Assembly: GCF_021155765.1 (NCBI RefSeq)
Contig: NC_060111.1
Span: forward strand, 5,924,481 to 5,988,480
Direction of reading: 5' to 3'
Source: Diprion similis
Taxonomy: Eukaryota > Arthropoda > Insecta > Hymenoptera > Diprionidae
Length of the DNA: 64,000 nucleotides
The translations under genes and the position numbers were made by a program. The notes under the pieces are model-generated. The model did no database searches. It saw nothing but the letters and a program-made list of their open reading frames with translations, and was not told the origin of the DNA. Below, one piece after another: positions 12,001 through 24,000 of the stretch. Each line of letters begins with the position of its first letter. The stretch's first letter is position 1.

Positions 12001-15000
12001 TCTTTGACATTTTTGCTGTATAAAAAAGTGCCAATTTATCACGACGCGATGCGCAATAAATTTCCAGCAATCCAATAACTGCCGCATGTATATTCGGCGG
12101 ATGGGCAGACACGAATTGCCTTATCTGGCAGGATTTCTACTACTTTTCTTCCCTCGCGAAATTCCCTAACCTTTATCGGTTTTCCAGTTCTGATACTATA
12201 CTTGATTCAGCATTTGCTACAAAAATTGCTCACTGGACCCTTACATCTTTTGAGAAAATATTTTCTCACTCGGCATTGTGTCGCCACCGTAGGTACTTTG
12301 TGAATTATTGGTATAATGGCACGAATGGAAGAATTTAAGCATCATTCATATTTCTCTCGTATTCAGACGAATTTTAATTATTAGAGTAACATAATTTAAA
12401 GCAAAGCTAATTAAAACAAGTACAGAGAAGAGGCGATAACTCGATTTTACCAACAAGCATTGTAGAATAAAGGAAAAGTTTTATTACCTAGAGTGAAGAG
12501 AGAGAAATTCGACTAAGGATAAATAATCTAATCTCTAATATTGAGTAACTATCCAGTTATTATATTGTTTAGCCACGAAAATCTCTTGAAAGATGCAAAA
12601 ACAGAAAATACAAGAATTATAGACGAAAGTTTAGATATTTAATATTTTATTTCAAGTCGCTTGGAAATTGTTAAAAATCTAGCAAAACTAGACCAACTCT
12701 AGAAGATAAATAAAAACCGTTTAACAATAGGTGAATTTGTAAGATGATAATCGATTTCGAAGCAATTTCAAATGACCAACGATATATCATAGCTTTTATT
12801 TAATAAGTGTAATAAGTAGAATATAAATTCAAAGAATCAATTTTGATAAAAAAAAAAAAAAAAAAAACAACTACATAAAATTCCCTTTCTCTACACACAT
12901 CCACACTTACAAACATTGGAAAACAATCCTTTAAAGAAATTCCCGTTTCCCTTAAATTTCTCCAAATGTTTATCATTGAAAAATCGCAAGAAGGGCCAAG
13001 TTTTGTTTCAGCGGTTGGTAGGGTGAATAGAAACGTGGGGTTCATTATCTCTTGTCACATCTGTTATCAGTTTTTTGTTTTGTTTCGTCTCGTTTTTCTC
13101 TTCTTATCTTTTTCTTGTTTGCTTAGGTAGTCCTTTTTCATTTCTATCCCCGAAGCGGGTGAGGATGCTGTATAATAGACTACGTCGAATATAGGTATAC
13201 AGTATATACTTATCGGAATAATACCGTGTCGTTCGGTCAGGTTACAAGCCTAATAGGGTCCCAGGGTGAGAAAACAAACGTGACCTCGATTCCGACGAAG
13301 AAAGAATATATAAAAGACGTATAGATAGCGAGAGAGAATTACAATCTGTCTTGAGCAGATTATATTCCCTGAAATTTCCGAGTCGCAAAAATCCCGTTGT
13401 CGGTAAATATTTCTTTTTTTTTTGTTTTTGTACGGCAAAAACCGAGCCACTAGTTTTTATATAAATATACATATAGGTATTTATTTTTTTCCTGATGTAC
13501 ATAAATTGAGGAATTTTTTTATCTCGTTATATCTAATTGCGAAATTATAAATCGACATCTCAGATTCTTCTTAAAATTTTTCATTTCCCCGCAAAGGTGT
13601 GGATTTTTTGTTTTTTCATTGTTCATAACGTCCAAATAATTGCAAAATTTTTCCAAGCTAAATCCTTTTCTTTTCAAAATTCTGCACATAATATAATTTT
13701 GCATATGTACCAAAAGATGAGACAGATTTTGTAGATATTTGGAAAAACCGAGTCACGCGTTTCAAACGTTGGGATAAAAATAAATGAATAAGAAAAAAAG
13801 CAAACCGAAATTTCTGAAATTCCTCATCGATATTCAGCAGCTGCGTCGAATGTTATTAATGTATGTACATATATGATGTAAAAAATTTCGCGGTATATTT
13901 GTGACACGACGTCAGAGGCATTAGATGAAATGCCACTCGACGAAACGTCGTCACACATGAGGAAGCTCCGAGTGAGAGGGAGCGAGTAAAATACAGAAGA
14001 AAATGAGACGTCGTATAAATTTGAATAACCCGAGCCGAGCAGCCCGAGCCTTTGAAGATCGAATGTATTTCTAACGAGTTTTCCCGCCCCTTTTCCTCCC
14101 GCGTCTCTACACATCCAAGTTTTTCCTCTTCTCTTATTCATATTCCTCCTCCTCCTCCTCCTCCTCCTCCTCTCTCAATTTCCATCAAATCAAAGACCCT
14201 TGTCAAGTGAAGAGGGATAATAATTTTTCCCAGAGAAATATCATACAAATAAATATAATATATCTGCAGCAGAGCTGTCTTATCGAGATAAAGATAAATT
14301 TTTCCACCAATTAATAATAATACAATATTAAACTGCGACAAAGAGGGAATTCGAGCAGGGAAATAAATAAATAGACGCTAATACTCCAGCGATATTTTTA
14401 GTCCTGATAATAAACTTTACACCCGATACCGCGCATATCTGTAGAAAAAAGAAAAGAGATACGTTGGACAAATTGAAACGCCTTTACTTGCCAAAAACCA
14501 AATCCGCGAGGGGGGCGCGCGTAAGTGCTCGTATAATGAAGCTGGGCAATATGCTCCGCTAAAGTATAAGTATAAGGCACTGTAACAGCTCCTCCAGCTC
14601 TTCATGTGTCGACTCAAATCAAATAATAAATTATCTCCCTATACAGCCCTGCGTAATACAGAGGCGGTTAATTTTATACACTCGTATAACCCACGCCAAT
14701 ATATTTATGTACATATATATAGTATATTATTAAACCGTCTGTAAATATCGTGTGGTAGATAAAATTTCAAGATTAGGTATATATTTATGACAATTTGACA
14801 GTGAATTAGAGAAATTATTATCGCTCGTGTCATCACATGTGCAAATGATGCGGCACCAATATTTATAATACAACAACGTTAATTTTATTTCATCGTTTTT
14901 TCTTTTTTATTTCTCTTTCTTATTGTGGTCACAAATCTGTAATACGTATTGCTAGTGGTGTTAACGTGAATTCGTGATTTAGAAAAAAAAAAAAAAAAGA

Positions 15001-18000
15001 TATATTTTTTTTTTTTTACCACAAATGGAACGCGCCAATTGGGAAAACTGAATTAAACCGACAATTTTATTTGTATATTCCGGTCAGAGCGGGGCGTTAG
15101 ACCAGCGTGAAATTGTGATTCGTAGAGGGTTTGACGCGGCGATCATCAACCGGAAGTATTGTTGAGACCTACAAGGGGAATGAATAATTAGCGAAGGAAA
15201 ATATACGCGGATTAATTAATCGAATTATACGCGGATTCGGACGGTGACACTACTGACACTTTGAACAAAGAAGGCTGCGATGATGTGAGGCAAAGAACCG
15301 TGTAAAAGGCAGAGGGAGTAAACGCATGACTCGGCTTTATTTCAACACGCAGAAATCGCAAGGGAATTCGCAGTGATGGACGCGCCGACTAAACGACCGG
15401 CGTTATCCGCGGATGTATGTAAAAGGAGGGTAAAAAGTACGTCGGCATAAATCGCTTTAGTCTCCACGCGTTATGCGGATTAATGGAATTGTTTTTCGCT
15501 ACCCTTTTTTTCATCATACTGCAGAGAAGGAGAGATAGGAATGAACAGATATACACTTTTCAAACGTTTTACCTTACGTAGAAATAACTTTGACCTTGAA
15601 TTTGAATTATTCGGACGATGGCGGGGATCAAAATGGCCGTCGCCGTCGGCCCACTTGGGATTTTATTTTGGCGCTACGATCGATTTCAGTACACAAAAAT
15701 ACTTGAGTTATGATTCACGGGAAAGATTATCACGGCAAGAATAGTTTAGACATGATTTTTTTACCGAGAGAAGTCTAAACGCTAGAAAATTTAGCCAAAA
15801 ACTCAGTTCGCAAGTGTGTTGCCTAAGGTTAGGGGTAGCAAATATGACTTTTCGAAGATCCGTATGATTTAATGTTGCAAATTTAATCTACCGAGAAAAT
15901 GATAGAGGCGGACTGTACTTTTCCGGTGCTCGATCCAAACAGGAATATCCGTGAAACGTGGAGGGTTGTGTAAGCTGATCCCTTGGAAGTATTAATTAAT
16001 GAATGAAAGCTGAGCGAATTACGAAGTTTCGGTTGGCGAGCAATGAACGGACCGCGAGGCAATTATCTATAATTAAAAGTCTTAACTTTTCATTACCTAC
16101 CATTTTCCTAACTCTTGTATGAACCTTCTATCGTAACGGCCCGCCAAATCCTTTCGCATAAAGCTTCGATTAAATTAACCCGCAGCGTCTACAGTAACAC
16201 TTACTCTATCTTATCGTTTACACGTGTCTGAGTTTGAGTACACGGGCCATTCCCCACAGATTATCTCTTAGCAGACATAATATTATTTCTGTGAGTGTTA
16301 AATCTCTTATGATTATTACTGTCTGTATATTGTTAATTGTAATTTTATTACTCCGTGCAGATATATTGTTACGTTTTTTTCTAAAAATTCATTTTACTAT
16401 AAATCTGCAGGATAATTTAGAGTTTTCGTTATTTGATAAACGGAAACTTTTACTGCATATTTTACATTTTTCTCTAAAACGAAACTCAGATCAATTTGGT
16501 TGAATTCCTTATTTTTTTAAATCTTATAAAATATCGTTCAAATCGTTAGAACTTAAAGTTTCCAAACTTTCAATATACGTTTGCAAAGAAAGATTCAAAC
16601 TCGCTTTCTTTTTCACCCTTCTAGGACTAGAGTTCCATTATTCAACGGCATTGAAAAATACTAAAAAACTTATTTCCCTCAAAAAGCCTGGAAAAACATT
16701 TCCGTATAGAAAACTGTTTATAAATATTGAAACGAAAACTTTGGGATGAAAACTTTTTTCCACTGAAGGATCATCCCTTATCATTGTTTACCTTTCGCGT
16801 GAGCAGAAAACATTCGTTCGCACGTAGCGTGCAGCCGCTTGTATCACGCGAATACACATTAAATAGAGCTAAATGCATGTGTTCAGGTAATTAACGAGTA
16901 AAACTGCGCGAATACCCGCCGAGCCACTTTAATACGGACCCGGATTGGATTCAGTCCCTTGCAAAGATCATAGATTGCTTTAGCCAAATAACAAACTATA
17001 ATAACTTTTTGTGTACATATGAACGAGCAGGTTTAATTAACCGTAACCGTAAACGGAGTGCGCTTTCAAAGTTGAATGTATGTATTCCCAGCTGAGGGAG
17101 AGATTTATTAGTTTTTTTTTTTTTGGTAAAATTTACCTGATAATTTTTCATACATGCTCCAAAGTTTACCGAACAAAACTCTCTGAAAGCTTCGATGAAT
17201 ATTAGAGAGGTTTTACGGTCGTTCGAAAATCAGAATATGATGGAATATATAAATTCGAATAAAAAATGGGATTCTTTTTTAGGCCTCGATGCCTGAGGTG
17301 AAATTCGAAACTTGAATATACTCTGAACGCCTGAATAGAGAACCAGAATTTAAATATTTTTTTGTTTGTTTTTTTTTTCTCTCTTCTTTTTGTATTATTC
17401 AACGTTGTTAAGGGTATCAGTGCAAGTCGCAAGTTGTGAATTGAATGAAAAAATTCCAACCACCGTATTTACATTTAAAAACAATTATTTTCATTTCACT
17501 AAAAAACCTCCGTCGAGTTGATTTCGCTGTTGAATATCTCTTCGCAGTTTTACACGTTTCTGGAAGAGAAAGAAAGAAAAAATCTTTGAATGTCAGTAAG
17601 TTGTAGTTATTTGTTGAGAAAAAGTGGCATATAATAATGTTGTGAAAATCATTTCCGATTTTTTACAGTAAGATTGTAAGGGAAGATTTTTCTCCAGTAG
17701 GGGGGCTATAAAAGATGAAAGGAAGAAACAAGGCGATCGTACTCAAAGGAAAAGATAAAAGTATAAAAGAAAAAAAGAAAAGAATTGTGAAACGTATCCT
17801 GAAGAATTTACGAGTGTACAACGAGTTTACGAATTCTTTTTGGGCTTGAGTCCTTTGTCGAGTACTGAAGAGACCGGTGCTCAGAACGTTTGGGGAAATT
17901 CAAGGAATGCTGAGAGCACGTTATATTAAGGACATAAGAGACGTACAATCGGGTCGGAAAATGCTGAGACGAGAACGTGATAAATAAAAGTTTAAAAGTG

Positions 18001-21000
18001 TGTCACTGAAGCTTATTTATTTATTATTTGAAAAAAAACTTTGAAACATTTTGACGAAAAGTAGGTGATTTTGTTTAAGTTTAACGATTTCTCCAGAAAT
18101 TGAGTGAAATTTTCTCCGAGACCGTTACATGAAATCATATCAACCCGACGAGTAACAAGGAGGAACGATTATATGTGGATAAAAACAAGCTGCAATAATT
18201 ACACTAGATTTTAATCTGCACACTTGAAGCACTTAAGGTACTTATAAAGACCCGTTGTACACCTAGAAAACGCGGAGATGCAAAACTCTTATACCACTCA
18301 AGCGATCAGAGTGAAACTTGGGCAATTAATGCCTTATTTTGGCAAAATGTGGAGCATCTTTTCACTTTTTCAAAATTTTGAAAAAAATTTTACAGATTTG
18401 TTACCACCCACAGAAATTGGCCAAATTTTCACAGTTGCACGGAATGTATCGAACTATCCGGTATGATGCCACTCGGCAGTGATGAAATACACATTTTGAG
18501 CCCAGTCCTATGAGATTTGATGGTGAAATGACGAAATGGCAGCTGATCTGGTTTCCGGTTACGAACAACACCGAAATCTCATTTTTGCGACATTTGTTAC
18601 CGACATTACTCGCATGCCGGTAATGTATGCGTCTAATGTCGGTAAAAAATTACCGGCATGCATGAAAGGTCAGTAACAAATGTCGTCAAAATGAGATTTC
18701 GGTGTACTTCGTAATCGAAAACCAGATCAGCTGCCATTTCGTCATTTCACCATCAAATCTCATGGGACTGGGCTCAAAATGTGTATTTCATCACCGCCGA
18801 GTGGCATCATACCGTATAGTTCGATACATCCAGTGAAACTGTGAAAATTTGGCCAATTTCTGTGGGTGGTAACCAATCTGTAAATATTTATTCCAAATTT
18901 TGAAAGAGTAAAAAGACGCTCCACTTTTTGCCAAAATGAGGCATTAATTGCCCAAGTTTTACTCTGATCGCTTGAGCGGTACAAGAGTCTTGCTTCCCCG
19001 TTTTTTCGAGGTGTACAACGCTTCTTTATAAGCACCTTGAATTGCGTTGTAAGTCGCTGAAAATGTCGCCCGAAAAACGCTGTTTTTACGGCTTACTTTT
19101 ATTGGATTGTAGCTGGCTTCGATAGCGCTTTTTCAGCCACGCTTTCGTATAATATCGACAGATTTTAGCCCTGACTGTACATCCCAGACATCCCTAACTC
19201 GGTATATACAAGCATTATTGAATCACAATGTAGACATGTATTACGTGCCGGAGGGTTGAAGTAACCGCGAGTAATGAACTCGAGGAAATCTGACTCGGTT
19301 ACTTTGGACCGCGGTTTTGAGCAGAGATTTTCGACCCGCAGGAATAGAAATAAAAAAGTAACTTTTGACCTGCATAACCGGCGTTTCGAGAAAACAGCAA
19401 AATTTAACGTTTTTTTTTTTTTTCTTGCTCCTTTTATCCTCAAAAACTGCTGTCGATAGATGAAAAATGCCTCGACTATCGCGTAGATCGGAAAATTCTA
19501 CATTCATTGAATTATGTCCTCGTATGTCGGAAACAGCGTCGGTTTAACAAATAAAGGAAAAAACGAATAATTTCACCAAAACTCCGCAGATTCCGTCGAT
19601 AAGTAGAATTCCTTTTTTCCTAATTTATCAATTCGACCCCGTTTCCAACATATCATGACATAATTCGACGCGGAATTTTCGCTTTACACCGAGCTTTCCC
19701 AACCCACAACCGAACCATGGACCAAAATTAGCTCCGGAGTATTTCGGTGTGGACACTGTATAGATGAGCTTGCAGAAATCGTACAGATTTGTTCGAGTGA
19801 AATTTTGCGAATACCAAGGGATCCCGGCAGCGGTGATGGATGAAAATTAGTGTAACATTCTACCGTATGGTTCTCCATTCTTAATGACCTTGGGTAAGCT
19901 TTGCTGCTAAACAATTCATGGCGGCCTCTAGTCGTTATGATACCGGCACCATATTTTCCCCATTACCTTGCTCACCGTGCTCTCCTGGTCCGTAAGTACC
20001 TGTTCATATATTATATACTCATGCCTTTGTATAACGTAGGTACTAACCCGTTACATCTAGCCACCGGAAATTACATAGACCTCGAAGCATGAGGGCTTTC
20101 GAAAAAGTGACCCAAAGCTCGAATCGTGTCTTTCAGTATTCGCTAAACTTCTGTATATAAGACATTTACTCTGAGAAAAGCAGTTAGAATTAACAGAGAC
20201 ACGAGAGTGTCGCATTCCATTTGTAGGTTTACCTCATGTTTCGTTATCATCGATACAAAGGCTTGATCGGAAAGGGTTCCGATGTAATCAGAGAATGGAT
20301 CGATGCAATGTGGAGCCGTGACGTTACCACTTCGTCCTGTCGAATGGCTGACCGTGCAATTCATATTTGCTGGTCAGAAATTCATCACCGAAACTCAATC
20401 TCTCACATGTAGTAGTGGTGTGGTACATTACACGAGAGTGTTCGATCAAGCTTGATTGATCGAAACTTAGGTCGCATCATATTTCTCTTCTATTATACAT
20501 GTATATTAGGGTGGCGCAAAAAAACTGACTATTTTTTGTTTTTGAGTCACGTGTGACAAAATGTTAGTTTTTGATTTTTTAAGAGCCCACTCCAAAGGAC
20601 AGTTCACAAAAAATTTTTTTAGAGGTCTCTCCACATTCTTTAAAACGTCAGAAATCGTCAAAAATCGATTTTTTTTTCTCTTTACGGTATAATTTTATAG
20701 ACAAAAAAAAATAAGTTCCCGAAAGTTTCAGTTCAAAATTTGAATTTTGAAAGGTCGCTCATAATTTTTTTTCAATTTTCTCGTGCATTTCTTTAGATCT
20801 TTTCGAGCGACCTTTTAATATTCATATTAAACTTTCATAAATTTTTTTTTTTCAATTCAGTAAGAAAGAATCGATAACAATACACCACTACATGAATTAA
20901 AAATCAAACAAAACACTGAAAATTTAATTTTTTAAATTTAATTTTTAGACGATTTTTGACATTTTTTTTAAATTTGGAGCGACCTCTTAAAATTTTTTTT

Positions 21001-24000
21001 ATCAACTGTTCTTTGGAGTGGGCTCTTAAAACATCAAAAACTAACATTTTGTCACACGTGACTCAAAAACAAAAAATAGTCAGTTTTTTTACGCCACCCT
21101 AATATACATATATATATATGCATGAGAGTCAAGTGGCGGTAGCTTGACCATCAAAATTTTTGCGTAGTGCTTCGGATGATAGAGAAAAAACGAGGGAAAA
21201 AAGAAATCTAAACGACTTTCAGAACCATTGTTTTTTTTTTTTTTCTTTTCATTTCTTTTTTCTTTTATACCTACAAAGGCATAAATTTCGCATCTTTGCG
21301 AGAAAAGTTAAGTGTCTATATTTCACTTGTAATATCGGAACGGACGGTTGTAAAAGAAAAATTATCTAGATATAAAATAAGACATATGCGGAAAACTTAT
21401 GCCAAGTTTGAAATTGATCTTCTTTTCCCCCAGTTTCATGTATTACATTACTATACCTATGTATGTACATACATACATACATAGTTTCTCTTAAATCGTT
21501 TATTCTGCTCGTGTACTTTGCCGCAGGGCTGCAAAGAAGGGATGCAACGGCTATATACGCTGCAACGTGCGTGACTAACGAGGGAAAAACATTTCAGATC
21601 TAGCTGACTCCAGGGAGCTGTTTATACCGAAGGTAATAATGTTTAACCCCTATATATCTCAGTTTCGAGTTTCAAGTATTCTCAAGTTTCCACAACTGCG
21701 TGCATTAGTAAATTCACTGCAGCAACCTAAGCTGCAGCTAACAGCGTTGATGCAACTGCCGGTAGATCAGGGGTTCGTTTCTGTATAAACAAAAACAACT
21801 CCATTAATTGGAGACGAACTTGACTCGCAATAGCTCAAGAATATTGAAGATTAAGTTAAAAAGAGTGGAAACGAGCCAGAGCACATCGAAATCGTGTCGA
21901 AATAAGCAGAGTCCAATCATTTCGAACATCCTAATAACAAAATTGTCTCTCAGAATCATTTCTGTTGCATATCATGGATGTCGTTTTATTCGCGTTGATT
22001 ATCATCAGCGCGAACAACAATGCTTTCCATTTTCATAACTGTCGATTCCAACGATCCTTGATCCCAGTCGATACAACGAAGATTAGCGAGGAACCAGACC
22101 GTCGCGTCGTCGAACTTCTTCGCTCCAGGGGTTGGTATGATTTGATATACAATAACCGTTATATCTTGTTCTCCTAATTTTTTTTCTTTTCTTTTTTTTT
22201 TTTTGTAATTCATTCAATTTTTTTCCCTCCATATTTCCATTTGCATTGAACAGAAGAACCCCCCATTGCCTTTCCCTGGGGCTGGTCTGGTTGCGTGTGC
22301 GATTTCCTTTCTTCAGATAAGAGAGAGAAAGATAGAGAGAGATAGAGACAATCCCAACCCGAGGCTCTTTCTTTCGAGTATAAATTACTTTGCTCCGAGC
22401 ACACAATCTCCTCATCTCCTCCTCCTACTCCTCCTCCTCGTCCTTCTTCTTCTTCTTCATCTCCTCCTCTTTCTCCTCCTCGGTTACCTTGTACGATGCC
22501 AACAGAGATCTGTTAGCCACCGCCTCCAACACGGCCAGCTGCCTCCTCCAATCAACTTGACGCTACTTCTCGGAAAGCACTTTTGCCATTAAACCCTGTG
22601 AACTGGTTGCGCCTAATTTTTAGTGTACAAAAGAAGAAGGAAAGGAAAGGAGGTAAAAGGGGAGATAAAGAAGAAGAAGGAGGAGGAGGAGGAGGAAAAT
22701 GGACGGAGCGAAGCTCGCTCGACGCTCTTGTGTACGTACTTAGCAGCCGCTAAATGGACCTCATTTACCTCTGGGTAAAAGGCCTTTTCCTCTCCTGCGA
22801 ACACCCTGCAGACGCTATTTATAGTGACACTAGAGCCAAGAGTTGACCGTCGAGCTTTTTATTCGATAATAATGAACGAGCGATCATTTCGACCGCCATG
22901 CTTGGCAGAGGCTACCTGGATCCACATCAACCGCCTGTAATTAACGGCCTCGCAGCCGTGGGTTGACCGAGTTTAGGAAGAGCACTTATCCCTGATTACA
23001 TCAAACACAGATTCTCTCTTCGATATTACCTTACTCGCGATACCGGCAAGCAGGTCAGTCCATTTTACGCACGGATGGTCGGACTGAGCTCTTATTTTTA
23101 TATCCTCTTATCCTTGTCCTTATCCTTTCGGTCAGGAACCGTGATACATGAAAGGGAAGTGAAAACTCGTTTTCGCTTCCGAAATACGATCCACAAAGGG
23201 AAACGACAGCTGATGCTAAACCTCGAGTTTCTGGGGTTCAAAGTTAAGCGAGTAGTCGAGGGTGGTCAACTCCAGTAAACAGGTACTCCAGTGAAGAAAT
23301 TTCAACTGGCATCAACAACCTTTTATGGGTTTCAAACGGCTTATCATGGCCAGAGGTTTCACAGACAAAACAAGACTTTGGGATGTGAGGTTAGGTTAGC
23401 GCCTCGAGCCAATTCGAGGAACATTCGATTCACCGACACTGTGAACAGTACGTAAGCAGGCTGACTGCGTGCGGTACAAGTTTGACAAAAGTTTAGACCC
23501 TGGGTATTTCAGAAGTAAATTTGACGTATATTTTAGTCAGTAATGTCGGAGACAGAGCATTACCTTGTCAAGTATAAATGTATACATTTTCATTCCCGAA
23601 GGAGACTAACGTTTTCGTCAGACCATGGATACCGTTGAAGGGTATATAGAACGTCAAGCAAGGTAAGCGAAGCGAAAAGGGGTTAGAACGTCGTCACAGA
23701 AAGGAGAATCGAACCTGAGACACAGGCGAATACATGAATACATGTATTATCCACGAACGAAATATATCCTGACAAATGGCGTAATTGAATTTCGTCGACG
23801 TTTCATGGCTGAGCTGTATTTTCAAACTAAAATTAACAATGGCTATCCTTATACTCTTGGAAGCGGAGTTTCAATTTGTCCAGAAGATAATGGATACCGT
23901 CAGAAACGTCGGTGTCCTGACCTCGGACCTATTATCATCATCGAAATGGCGAATCCGTTATGCTGTGAACACTAAATAAGTATCCCTGAAGGACGAGCTT

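Noticed and set aside
18278-19035. Two similar reading frames on opposite strands, as if a duplicated small gene
   Set aside because: They are the two arms of one palindrome; the frames are not maintained at equivalent positions and have no start context or domain.
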